A model generated the notes under the pieces. It did no database searches and was not told the DNA's origin. It worked only from the letters and a program-made list of their open reading frames with translations. A stretch of 64,000 bases of DNA from Flavobacterium sp. HJJ. GTDB lineage: Bacteria > Bacteroidota > Bacteroidia > Flavobacteriales > Flavobacteriaceae. A program made the position numbers and the translations under genes. Location: assembly GCF_015351475.1 (NCBI RefSeq), contig NZ_JADKPR010000024.1, positions 1 through 64,000 on the forward strand. Reading direction: 5' to 3'. Positions 45,927 to 54,344 of the stretch are shown here, piece by piece. How positions within the stretch are numbered: position 1 is the stretch's first letter; the number at the start of each line of letters is the position of its first letter.

Positions 45927-47366
45927 TTGGAAACAGCAAATCACATAAAACTCTCCGAGCTTAATGGTATTATTTTAGAGACTATTAAAAATAAATTCAG
46001 TACTGTTAAATATTGGATAGTTGCTGATGTCACTAATCATTCCTATAAGGCAGATAAAAAATATCATAATTTTGATTTAGTTGAAAAGGACAATAATTCT
46101 AATAATATAATTGCAAAAATTGCTGGAAAGGCTTGGGGTAATGGCTCGATGAGGATTTCAGATTTTGAAAAGAACACTGGACAGAAATTCACAAATAATA
46201 TAAATGTTCTTGTTCAGGTGTCAGTTGAATACCATCCTTTGTATGGTCTTTCGGTTAATGTAATTGATATTGACACCAGCTTTACGCTTGGTCTTTTAGA
46301 GCAGAAAAGAAATCAGACGCTCCAGAGATTAGTCCTCGAAAATGAATTCATCAAAAAAACTGGAGAATATTATCAAACGAGAAATAGTCAGCTCAAATTA
46401 AAAAGTGTCATACAAAAAATAGCATTATTATCCTCTGTAAATTCTGCAAGCGGTGAAGATTTTAAGCATACTTTAGAAGTCAATAATTTTGGTTATAAAT
46501 TTTTCATTGATGATTACCACACCATTGTCCAGGGAGAGAGTAACTCAAAATTATTTTTAGATAAATTAATTGAAATTTATAATTCTAAAATAGATTATGA
46601 TGCAATTGTCATAACAAGAGGGGGCGGTGCCCAGACAGATTTTCTTATTTTTGATGATTATCAGATAGGAAGAGCTGTAGCTAAATTTCCAATACCGATT
46701 ATTACCGGCATCGGACATCAAAAAAACATTACAATAGTTGATTTAATGGCCCATACACAGACCAAAACGCCAACTAAGGCAGCAGAATTTATTATAGCGC
46801 ACAATAGGAATTTTGAACAAAACATGTTATCATTTCAAAAGTCTATTTTAATTAAATCACAGCAAATATTTTTGGTTAATTTTCAATTATTAGGATGGCT
46901 TAATAGCTCAATTGTAAATAATGCGAGAAACATCCTTGCTCATAAGAAGGATGAAATTGTTTCGATTAATCAAGTTGCGATAAACAATTCGAAATCTATA
47001 TTATTTAATCACAGGAGAAATCTTGTCCACACTTCGTCGCAAATTCTCGCAAAGCCTAAAATTATTCTATACAATAGGATTAATGACATAAAAAATACAA
47101 TCAGTAATTTAAAAACATTCAGCAGTCAATATCAAAAAAGCAAAAGAGGCGATTTAGGGCACTATATTTCAATGATCAAGATGATGGCTCCTGAAAACAT
47201 TTTGAAAAAGGGATATGCAATTGTTAAGGTCAATAATAAAATAACGAGCAATCCCTGCGACATAAAAATTGGAAGCGATATTGATATTATGCTTTCCGAT
47301 ACAATTATTAAAACAACCGTTAAACAAAAAACATTCTACAATGGAAAAGATAAAACTAACTTATGA
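45927..47366 (+). CDS. xseA: Exonuclease VII large subunit
   Basis: The 479-residue protein has an N-terminal OB fold (IKLSELNGIILETIKNKFST, VKYWIVADVTNH) and the exonuclease VII catalytic region (YDAIVITRGGGAQTDFLIFD and FPIPIITGIGHQKNITIVDL, then HTQTKTPTKAAEF), followed by a long coiled coil. The predicted start is TTG 45927; an in-frame stop lies at 45903-45905 and no ATG lies between, so a non-ATG start is needed. With the small subunit it degrades single-stranded DNA in repair. It overlaps xseB by 26 bases. It sits between the SOS cassette and the gene-cassette array, so it may be an extra, mobile copy rather than the housekeeping one. Confidence 0.88.
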   Translation: METANHIKLSELNGIILETIKNKFSTVKYWIVADVTNHSYKADKKYHNFDLVEKDNNSNNIIAKIAGKAWGNGSMRISDFEKNTGQKFTNNINVLVQVSVEYHPLYGLSVNVIDIDTSFTLGLLEQKRNQTLQRLVLENEFIKKTGEYYQTRNSQLKLKSVIQKIALLSSVNSASGEDFKHTLEVNNFGYKFFIDDYHTIVQGESNSKLFLDKLIEIYNSKIDYDAIVITRGGGAQTDFLIFDDYQIGRAVAKFPIPIITGIGHQKNITIVDLMAHTQTKTPTKAAEFIIAHNRNFEQNMLSFQKSILIKSQQIFLVNFQLLGWLNSSIVNNARNILAHKKDEIVSINQVAINNSKSILFNHRRNLVHTSSQILAKPKIILYNRINDIKNTISNLKTFSSQYQKSKRGDLGHYISMIKMMAPENILKKGYAIVKVNNKITSNPCDIKIGSDIDIMLSDTIIKTTVKQKTFYNGKDKTNL

Positions 47367-47550
47367 AGAGGCTTATAAAGAACTGGCTCTAATTGCTTCT
47401 GAGATCGAAAACGAAACAATTTCTGTTGATATACTTGCCATTAAGGTAAAAAGAGCATCGGATCTAATCACTTTTTGTCAAACTAAGCTCAAATCGACAG
47501 AAGCGGAAGTAAACAAAATTATTGCTCAAATGGAAAATTCAAATCAGTAA
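47341..47550 (+). CDS. xseB: Exonuclease VII small subunit
   Basis: ATG 47341 gives a 69-residue helical-hairpin protein (MEKIKLTYEEAYKELALIAS, then IENETISVDILAIKVKRASD and CQTKLKSTEAEVNKI), the normal length and pattern of XseB. It overlaps the 3' end of xseA by 26 bases in another frame, so the subunits are translationally coupled. A start at 47269 would add 24 residues unlike the family. Confidence 0.88.
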   Translation: MEKIKLTYEEAYKELALIASEIENETISVDILAIKVKRASDLITFCQTKLKSTEAEVNKIIAQMENSNQ

Positions 47551-47795
47551 TAATCTTAAAATAGACACTGTCCCAAAAACTGGGAAAATGACAATAATTT
47601 CAAATTTTATGAATATTGCATTGTTACACCAGCATATAATACTCTTTTAGGCATAGTTTGGGAAGGAACTATAATAAGCTAATTTCTATCTTAATTCATA
47701 GCTTTATAATGCTTTATATCTCTTCTCTGGCAAATAATGGCAAACGCTATTTATTCTATTTACTAGATTAAAAACTTCCATGAGTCATTTTAAAG

Positions 47796-48652
47796 TTATA
47801 TTTTTTTATGTTCTATAATTAATCCATTTTCCGAAAAAGAAAATGTTCGCTCGTCAAAAATAGATTTCATTAGTAACCACACTTTATCGACTAGGGTAAA
47901 TTCTAAATTCTTGTGATAATCATTTTGAGTTAATTTCCCTGTAATAGTAACCTCTTCAAATGGAATGCTTTCACTTATGCCTCGTCTAAAAAGATGACTT
48001 TTCGGTAGTTTATAGCTTTTTGTTATTTCAATATTCATCTCCTTTTGATCTGCTATATTTAAACGAAAATCAGTTACATAATCATAAAAGGGAACGCGTT
48101 TTCCATCTTTTAGTAAAATAAAATAGTTGAACAGATCAAATTCATCTTGTACGTCTAAGTAGCGATTATTGCCAAGATTGATTTGTAAAAGTTTCGGACG
48201 AGTAGCTGTGATGTTTAAATTAATTGGCAAAGTTGCAATCTCGATTTCCTTTGGGGCAGATTCATGGTCTTTGTCGGTTGATTCTCTTAATTCAACAAGG
48301 CCAATATTTTTAAATTTTGCATATTCCAGACCATCTTTTGTAAAACCACTCTTTGTCACTATGACTCCTTTGCTTATGTCAGCATCCTCAATAATTGATG
48401 AAACTTTCATTACAATGTCCTTATTGATCTTTTCTTTCCAGTATTTACACTCGATAGCAGTTTTATAGGTATGAATTCCATCGGAATGTGTCGTTAAAAC
48501 ATCAATTTGATGACTTATGCCAGATTTTCCATTTACTTTACAATTATTGCCATAACCTTTTATTTTTACACCCGATTCTTTACCTAAAGTTTCATAGATA
48601 TATTTAGTAATCTCCTCGTATTTTTTCCAATCTAAGTTATTGTTTCCTGGTA
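47796..48652 (-). pseudogene. Mrr-like restriction endonuclease gene lacking a canonical start
   Basis: The coherent frame runs from about 48652 (after an in-frame TGA) down to 47796, about 285 codons. Its N-terminal part is a PD-(D/E)XK Mrr-type core: WKKYEEITKYIYETLG, GKSGISHQIDVLTTHSDGIH and AIECKYWKEK, i.e. the D...E-x-K set, then VIVTKSGFTKDGLEYA. No ATG, GTG or TTG precedes this core in frame; the first ATG (48410) would delete it and leave 204 residues. Either a start codon has been lost or an ATA/ATT start is used. It lies directly after the outer end of cassette repeat R1, so cassette shuffling may have removed its start. Confidence 0.72.
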
Positions 48653-48693
48653 TTTTTATTCAATTAAAGATTCAGCGATTCAAGGTATTTCAG

Positions 48694-48872
48694 ATAACAT
48701 TCTGGTAGTACAGCGGGTTTGGTACTTAATTAAGCTCATTATTTGGATTTGCTACGATAGCGAATACGAAGTAAATCATCCCAAATACAAAGCCAACTTC
48801 CCATTAAGCCAATGCCCCCACCCGAGGCTGTAAGCCGAACGGACGAAGTAAATCCGTTGAAGCTTTTAGCAG
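48694..48872 (-). repeat. Cassette repeat R1 (family A, attC-like)
   Basis: It begins 3 bases after the stop of the 195-residue membrane-protein gene. It shares with R3 an almost identical block (48711-48796 versus 51487-51574) and with R2 the CGGGTTTGG...ATTAAGC..CATTATT core. The outer end reads AATGTTATC on the minus strand. CAGCGGGT and ACCCGAGGCTG near the ends form an imperfect inverted repeat. Confidence 0.65.
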
Positions 48873-48875
48873 TAT

Positions 48876-49463
48876 TTATTTTTCTCTGCGTAGTTTTAAA
48901 CTTTTTAATTTATTATTAATTGAATAAAATAGTCCGACGAAAACTAAAAACACAATGATTTTTAAAAATAATGAGAGTACCAAATTCGAAGGGTAAATTC
49001 CAGTTTCATTATACATTGTCCAAGAACTTGGGAGGTAATCTCGATGAAACGCTGTAATTATTATAATCATTCTTTCTATTGATATCATCAATAAAATACT
49101 AAATAATATTCGCAGAAAAATATTTCTTCTAATAGTGTTGAATCGTAACAATTGGGTAATTAATACCCAAAGTAAAGGTTGAATCCAAAATCCAAACCAA
49201 TATTTCCCAAACATTCTGTTTAAAAGTTCGGCTTTGTCGTCTTGGCTCAGGATATTTAATTCAGCAAATATTCCGATAATCCACAATAGTAAATAGAGTA
49301 TTCCAACAAAGGAAATAAAGCGATTAGATTCTTCATCAATGTTTTTGATAATAGGTTTTTTAATAAATATTGAGGTAATAAAGTATAGGAAAGTAAATAA
49401 CCCAAAAGCTGTAAAAAAATCTATTTGAATTAATTGTAATGTAAAAATTATTTCTTCTATCAT
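48876..49463 (-). CDS. Integral membrane protein of unknown function
   Basis: The 195-residue product has about five hydrophobic segments (ALYFITSIFIKK-like first pair, ILYLLLWIIGIFAELNI, FGFWIQPLLWVLITQLL, IFLRILFSILLMISIERMII, LVLSLFLKIIVFLVFVGLFY). No family or active site is recognised. It is the only gene between repeats R2 and R1, all in the same orientation, so it looks like a single-gene cassette. It starts 39 bases after the outer GTTA of R2. Confidence 0.75.
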   Translation of the reverse strand: MIEEIIFTLQLIQIDFFTAFGLFTFLYFITSIFIKKPIIKNIDEESNRFISFVGILYLLLWIIGIFAELNILSQDDKAELLNRMFGKYWFGFWIQPLLWVLITQLLRFNTIRRNIFLRILFSILLMISIERMIIIITAFHRDYLPSSWTMYNETGIYPSNLVLSLFLKIIVFLVFVGLFYSINNKLKSLKLRREK

Positions 49464-49502
49464 TATTACGCTATTTAATTTTTTGAATTGTTGGCTAAAC
49501 AG

Positions 49503-49620
49503 CTAACGTTACTAGTACGGCGGGTTTGGGACTAAATTAAGCCCATTATTCTGATTTGCCAAATCATCACAAATAAAAAAACCGGCTTCCCATTAAGCCA
49601 ATTGCCCAAATCTGTTGCCA
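49503..49620 (-). repeat. Cassette repeat R2 (family A, attC-like)
   Basis: It starts 28 bases after the SIR2-like gene stop and ends with AACGTTAGC on the minus strand. It shares GGCGGGTTTGG, TTAAGCCCATTATT and GGCTTCCCATTAAGCCAAT with R1 but lacks part of the central block, so it is shorter. Confidence 0.6.
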
Positions 49621-49648
49621 TTCTATTTTAAAGTCGTACTTGGGATCA

Positions 49649-50737
49649 TTACATTACAATTTTCGGGTCACTTGCGAATTCTTCAAAACCAAAATCTGTA
49701 TAGTTTACATTATGTCCTAAAAACCTTTGGAATCGTAATTTTTCTTCATTCTTAATTTCAGTTTTCTTTCCTTTATGATTGTTTATCACAGTAATTTTTA
49801 AAGATTGAGGATTTCTTCTGTTCTTTTGAATTCTCTTTATCAAATATTTTATGTGAATGTCTGCATCAGGAAAAGAGTAGCCACAAAAAATTAAATGGTC
49901 AACTTCCGACAATTCATTTTCGGCTCTATTCCACACTTGACTTAAAAATACTTTTGACAAGTCTTTATAAAATGTTGGTGGAACTATTATTGGAGAGTAT
50001 ACGGTTTGGCATTTTTGACAATATGAAGAAGAAGGGTTAACCATTAAAGTGTAAACACCTTTTTCATATGGCGTAATTCTAAGGTTGTTACAAGTCGGAC
50101 AATATAGCCAATTCAAAGAGCCGTGTAATTTAAGCAGTTTTATACTCCCTAAATCAGGTCTTTCAAAAGTGCCTTCTCGAAAATTCACAAAGTCAACACC
50201 ATAGTCCACCTTGTCGTTTGGGTAAAGGTCAAGTATTGCGTTGTCGCATAAAATGTCATAGTTGGTAGTTAAAAATATTGTGTTTGCTAAGTCTCCATTT
50301 GATTTGAGTTTTCTAATAAGCTTCCTATGAATATTTTTACTTGTTCTTAAACTATTATCAATTATGTCAGCCATTAAATAAACCAAATACAATCTTAAAA
50401 ACTTTATTCGTCCGCTATTACTCTCAAAATTTATGTTTGTGAAGTCCTTAAATGATTCATTCTTTAAGTCAGCTAAATCAAGGACACCAAGAGCTTCTTC
50501 AAAAGTTGGAAATAGTGCATTATCAAGATTGCCATTATCAACATTAATGTCGAACATTAAAGCAAAAAAAGTTGCTAATTCTCGTTCGTGTTCAGGTGTG
50601 GCATATCTGCTACGAGTCCGAATTAGATTGAAATAGTCCTTAAACAAATTTGTTTGGATTGGTGCTCCTTCGGCAGCCGAAGCACCTGCACCTAAAAATA
50701 TTGCTGTTTTCAATTTATCTTTTTTTGATTTAGCCAT
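49649..50737 (-). CDS. SIR2-like protein with zinc-binding cysteines
   Basis: In this 362-residue protein the NAD-binding motifs of sirtuin-like proteins are visible: GAGAS (16-20), TTNYD (157-161) and LHGS (204-207), with His205 as candidate base. Two CxxC pairs follow (Cys213/216 and Cys240/243), then GYSFPDADIH, typical of SIR2_2-type prokaryotic proteins. Such proteins consume NAD+ in several antiphage systems, though some are deacylases. It is preceded by a gene for a 213-residue protein with a 43-base gap; both sit in one cassette between R3 and R2. A two-component NAD-depleting defence module is a reasonable guess, not shown. Confidence 0.85.
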   Translation of the reverse strand: MAKSKKDKLKTAIFLGAGASAAEGAPIQTNLFKDYFNLIRTRSRYATPEHERELATFFALMFDINVDNGNLDNALFPTFEEALGVLDLADLKNESFKDFTNINFESNSGRIKFLRLYLVYLMADIIDNSLRTSKNIHRKLIRKLKSNGDLANTIFLTTNYDILCDNAILDLYPNDKVDYGVDFVNFREGTFERPDLGSIKLLKLHGSLNWLYCPTCNNLRITPYEKGVYTLMVNPSSSYCQKCQTVYSPIIVPPTFYKDLSKVFLSQVWNRAENELSEVDHLIFCGYSFPDADIHIKYLIKRIQKNRRNPQSLKITVINNHKGKKTEIKNEEKLRFQRFLGHNVNYTDFGFEEFASDPKIVM

Positions 50738-50780
50738 TTGTGTGTTTGTCTTGCCTCTTACAGTTGTTATTGCCTGCGCA

Positions 50781-51422
50781 TTAAATATTCGAAGGCCCTA
50801 TACCAAATTTATATAATTTTTGACCTAATTCAACTATTACAAAGTTAGAACCTTCTCGAAGACCAATGCCGGAAGCAATTATTAGTGCTTCATCTGGCGG
50901 ACTTTGGATAATTGTGCTTCGCCAATACGGTTGATTAGACATTTCTTTTAAGAGGAAAAAGCATTTTGGATGAATGTTGTCTAATATATATGATAAATCC
51001 GAAAATTCAGCCCAAGATAAATTATCATTGATATGAGCTAAAACAAGATTTGCTAAAATTTTAGACTTTTCAATTTGTAAAAACCTTTCGTTTAATACTA
51101 ATATAGTTTCAACAATTTCATCTCTATATTTATTGTCAGAATTAAATTTGTACAAAAATTGATTAAACTTCGTATCGTCAATTTCTCCACTATTAAATTC
51201 TTGAAAGAAAGTGATGATTTTCTTTACGTTACGGCGAGCCAAAATTGAACTTCCAATATTGTAAAAAGAAGTTATAATACCCATAAACGGAATATCTTTT
51301 ATAATTCCATCTTTCATGAAGTGATCAATTCCAAATTCAAAAATGTCTTTTTCTAGACTAAATGATCTTGTAGTAAGTTCTTCTGACACCCAGTTTGTAA
51401 TATCTGTTGAATTATTTTTCAT
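50781..51422 (-). CDS. Unknown protein paired with the SIR2-like gene
   Basis: The 213-residue protein has no signal peptide. A hydrophobic stretch at about residues 42-62 (IPFMGIITSFYNIGSSILA) could enter a membrane. A helical region follows (KILANLVLAHINDNLSWAEF, LSYILDNIHPKCFFLLKEM), then a C-terminal winged-helix-like end (SGIGLREGSNFVIVELGQKL). I do not recognise the family. It is transcribed just ahead of the SIR2-like gene in the same presumed cassette and may be its regulator, sensor or membrane effector. Confidence 0.7.
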   Translation of the reverse strand: MKNNSTDITNWVSEELTTRSFSLEKDIFEFGIDHFMKDGIIKDIPFMGIITSFYNIGSSILARRNVKKIITFFQEFNSGEIDDTKFNQFLYKFNSDNKYRDEIVETILVLNERFLQIEKSKILANLVLAHINDNLSWAEFSDLSYILDNIHPKCFFLLKEMSNQPYWRSTIIQSPPDEALIIASGIGLREGSNFVIVELGQKLYKFGIGPSNI

Positions 51423-51468
51423 GTTTTAAATATGTTTGAAATTTACGTAGGGGGCAGTCTCATAGCCT

Positions 51469-51616
51469 CTAACGTTTCCTATACTACAGTGGGTTTGGTA
51501 CTTAATTAAGCCCATTATTCGGATTTGCTACCCGATAGCGAATACGAAGTAAATCATCCCAAATACAAAACCATCTTTAAATTCAGCCTAAAAACCCAAT
51601 CCCGCCAAGCTGTTAG
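51469..51616 (-). repeat. Cassette repeat R3 (family A, attC-like)
   Basis: It begins 9 bases after the MORN-protein gene stop with GCTAACAGC and ends AACGTTAG on the minus strand, the integron-like RYYYAAC/GTTR pattern. The central block is nearly the same as in R1 (TACTTAATTAAG, GATAGCGAATACGAAGTAAA). Outer arms (GGCGGGATTGGG and CCAAACCCACTGT) are imperfectly complementary. Confidence 0.68.
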
Positions 51617-51624
51617 CGGTAGTT

Positions 51625-52116
51625 TTACTTATATTTGCCAAGAACAGTCTTTCCCATTTGGGTATTCGGGTCAATTTGCGTTACCATATAACCGTCAGGG
51701 TCGTACGATTGATAATTATTAGTAGTCGTGTTAGCCGGCTTGTCTTGTTGAACTTGTGATACGAGATTTTCAACTTTACTTTGATTATAAGGATTGTAAA
51801 CGTTTTGACAAGCTCCCATAAAAGCTCCGCCATACCAACAACCACTAATGTAGCCGTAATATCTTGACATCAAAACACCTGCCCCATTATAAAATCCTGC
51901 ATTGAAACTACCGTAATAGAATGAGCCATCAGCCCAATAAAACGTCCCAGTTCCATTGGCATAACCATTATAAACTTGTCCTTGATAGTAGCCATTGGGA
52001 TAGTATATGATACCTAGCCCTGCATAGCCAGCATAACCCTGACTGTAGATTTGTCCATTTGTTTTAAGAATACTTAAAAAGAATAGCAGTGCGATAGTGA
52101 AGATTGCTTTTTTCAT
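51625..52116 (-). CDS. Secreted MORN-repeat protein
   Basis: The 163-residue product has a signal peptide (ends near KTNGQ). About four to five MORN-like repeats (YPNGYYQGQVYNGYANGTG, WADGSFYYGSFNAGFYNGAG, SRYYGYISGCWYGGAF) occupy residues 25-105, and a Gln/Asn-rich tail ends DPDGYMVTQIDPNTQMG. MORN repeats bind lipids or proteins. It starts 12 bases after a papain-like peptidase gene, so they are co-transcribed in one cassette between R4 and R3. It could be a target, anchor or inhibitor of that peptidase; none of this is shown. Confidence 0.78.
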   Translation of the reverse strand: MKKAIFTIALLFFLSILKTNGQIYSQGYAGYAGLGIIYYPNGYYQGQVYNGYANGTGTFYWADGSFYYGSFNAGFYNGAGVLMSRYYGYISGCWYGGAFMGACQNVYNPYNQSKVENLVSQVQQDKPANTTTNNYQSYDPDGYMVTQIDPNTQMGKTVLGKYK

Positions 52117-52128
52117 TTATATTTTGAT

Positions 52129-52737
52129 TTAATGAGTTACATGAACGATGCAATTTATTCTACTTGTAAAATCACTCCAGCTTAATTCCTTTTTTGATGG
52201 GTTTGTTGGCCACGGGTCTCTTAGAGTAACTTTATATGGGATTTTTGTTCCGTTGGAATTTCTTGTGTAATAGATTGCAGTAAGTACATAAGCATGACCC
52301 ATATTTTGTCCAGGCATATTAAGTCCTATTACAACTGGGTATTTGTATGCTAAAGCATTAATCAAATCGCTTGCAGATGGTGAACTCTCTTGCCAAGCTT
52401 CTAAAGTAGTTCCATTATAATTCCAACCATTTGCAGCATTTGTCATTACATAGCAATCAGCACCTCTATTTACAAGCTGTCCAAATGCTTTTATCACAAT
52501 GTTGTCTTGACTTACTTTAATACCTTGATAGTTTAAAACCATTTGAATACAAGCTGCCCAACACCAATTATCATATTCCTGTCGTGCAGCATAATATTGA
52601 AAAATGTCTGACTTGATTGCAGCACAATATGAGCCGTCAGGAAATTGATATACTTCACCTGTTTGTTGTCCGAATGATACTGTTGAAGTTATCACGGCAA
52701 TCAATATTGTAAAAAGATATTTTTTCATTTTAGTCAA
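52129..52737 (-). CDS. Secreted papain-like cysteine peptidase (AvrRpt2/C70-like)
   Basis: In this 202-residue protein the signal peptide ends near VSFGQ. The catalytic set is clear: Cys59 in NWCWAAC, His147 in GHAYVL and Asp173 in LRDPWP, as in AvrRpt2-type and C39-like papain folds. The start could be ATG 52737 or the ATG three codons later at 52728. The MORN-repeat gene follows after 12 bases. Its role (toxin, processing of a neighbour, or environmental proteolysis) is unknown. The pair is bounded by repeats R4 and R3. Confidence 0.83.
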   Translation of the reverse strand: MTKMKKYLFTILIAVITSTVSFGQQTGEVYQFPDGSYCAAIKSDIFQYYAARQEYDNWCWAACIQMVLNYQGIKVSQDNIVIKAFGQLVNRGADCYVMTNAANGWNYNGTTLEAWQESSPSASDLINALAYKYPVVIGLNMPGQNMGHAYVLTAIYYTRNSNGTKIPYKVTLRDPWPTNPSKKELSWSDFTSRINCIVHVTH

Positions 52738-52832
52738 ATCTATGAGTTCGTTTTAAATTTTTACAACAATTTTTTTGGCTGTCTATTTTTACCATTTGTT
52801 CATGTTTTCCAGTGTCAGCCAAAATTACCACT

Positions 52833-52951
52833 AATGTCAGTCTGTGAAAAAACTAAAATCAGCTTCTTGAGAATCTCATATTTGATTTTTTTCTTTGGTA
52901 CCCCTTCGAATACTTTTTAAATTTGAGGAGGTTTTTTCACAGCCTGACGTT
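52833..52951 (-). repeat. Cassette repeat R4 (family B, attC-like)
   Basis: The arms AATGTCAGTCTGTGAAAAAA (52833-) and GTTTTTTCACAGCCTGACGT (52931-) are complementary at 19 of 21 positions and enclose a central block beginning TTGAGAATCTCATATTTGA, shared with R5. Total 119 bp, the same as R5. It begins 85 bases after the stop of the 429-residue gene. Confidence 0.72.
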
Positions 52952-53036
52952 TAACAGCTACAAGAAGTTGGCGGTTTTCACCACAAATGTGTCTGCGGAG
53001 TACTTAACCTCCAATTTCTTGTAGGAGTAGCTATTC

Positions 53037-54326
53037 TTATGCTTCATCTCGAGTAATCATAGTAATTGTTGATGCAGTCGCTGATAAAATGTCGGGGTTA
53101 ATTTTAAGAAGTTCTGGTTTATTGTATAGGTCAGATAAAAGTGTTGATTTAATTAAATTGTTGTCGATGTGAATAGGTTTGTCAATACTAAGTCTAGAAG
53201 CAAAACTTTTATTAAATATCTCGTCACCAATTTTAATAAAGCCTAATGCTTTAGTATCGAATTTCGTATCTGTCTCACCGTTTAATATGTTAGCGAAAAT
53301 ATTTTTTGTGGCAGTTACTTCTACTGCATCAACAAGTGGATTTACAGATGCTTCATAAGCCTTCCTTTCTTCTTCAAATTTAGTCGAATAAAATGCTGTA
53401 AGTTGTTTTATTTGAGGTACTATTAAGTCTGCACATCTTCTAACATCTAGTAAAACAGATTGAAAGGTTTCTTTTGCTTTTGGTAAATTATTTTGCCAAA
53501 TATGATTTTGGGCTTCTTCAAAAAGTTGGTGAAAACTAAAAGTTGTATAATCATTTCTTGTGTCAGATTTTACAATTTTATAAAGCAAATAATCATTGTC
53601 AGAATAAATTTTTAAATTGCTTTTGTTGTCTCCAAAATATAGTTGCTCGTCTTTAATCCAAAATTTACTTGAGTTAATTGATGTCTGGTCAGCCCTAATA
53701 ATAATATAATAACCAGGAACGAAACTGTTAGTTGGGTTTGTTCTTGGATCAGCGAAAGAATTTCTCTGACCTAAGCGAAATTGCATCTGGTCACCCATAT
53801 CAAAAAAACTTTCAATTCCATCTGTTAGTGGTCCAGAAATATTTACATAGCTTGTCAATTTTGTGCTGTCAAAAACTTTCGCAACAGTTTCTAAAAGTCC
53901 TAATGCTTGTTTAGCCCAATCTTTTGTTTTTACTCTAAACAAACCCAAAAATAAGGTTATGTCGTCACCTATGTATGGAGTTGGGCCGACAACTCTTGTA
54001 TTTTTATACCTTATTCTTTCATCTCCTTCAAGTTGACCAATGCCATTTAGTAAACTTGGTCCAATAACGAAAGGAAAATTGTCACGTTTTTTATTGTAAA
54101 TAAATTCCGTCAATACAACAGTTAATGGGTTGTATTCATTCCAATATTCACGTTTGTCTTTTAAAAATTGTTCGGCAATTCTAATTTCAAAGTATGCTTC
54201 GTTTGCTTTGAAAGGAGTGGAATCAAATTCAAAATCAACAATTCTTTCCTTTGGAATTTGAAATGATGGAGGAGTTACTGCTGGTGAATGGACCAGTCTA
54301 TTCCAGAAATCTGATATTTTTGACAT
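53037..54326 (-). CDS. Unknown 429-residue protein (cassette gene)
   Basis: I do not recognise this protein. It has no signal peptide or clear membrane span. The N-terminal roughly 270 residues are mixed alpha/beta with aromatic-rich strands (YFEIRIAEQFLKDKREYWNE, PLLNGIGQLEGD-like). A helical segment at about 275-340 (FEEAQNHIWQNNLPKAKETF, LDVRRCADLIVPQIKQLTAF) is followed by an acidic C-terminus ending MITRDEA. It starts 18 bases after a 148-residue gene with a degenerate zinc-protease motif, so the two form an operon and a two-gene cassette between R5 and R4. Confidence 0.72.
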   Translation of the reverse strand: MSKISDFWNRLVHSPAVTPPSFQIPKERIVDFEFDSTPFKANEAYFEIRIAEQFLKDKREYWNEYNPLTVVLTEFIYNKKRDNFPFVIGPSLLNGIGQLEGDERIRYKNTRVVGPTPYIGDDITLFLGLFRVKTKDWAKQALGLLETVAKVFDSTKLTSYVNISGPLTDGIESFFDMGDQMQFRLGQRNSFADPRTNPTNSFVPGYYIIIRADQTSINSSKFWIKDEQLYFGDNKSNLKIYSDNDYLLYKIVKSDTRNDYTTFSFHQLFEEAQNHIWQNNLPKAKETFQSVLLDVRRCADLIVPQIKQLTAFYSTKFEEERKAYEASVNPLVDAVEVTATKNIFANILNGETDTKFDTKALGFIKIGDEIFNKSFASRLSIDKPIHIDNNLIKSTLLSDLYNKPELLKINPDILSATASTITMITRDEA

Positions 54327-54344
54327 TTTTATATTATTTAAAAG

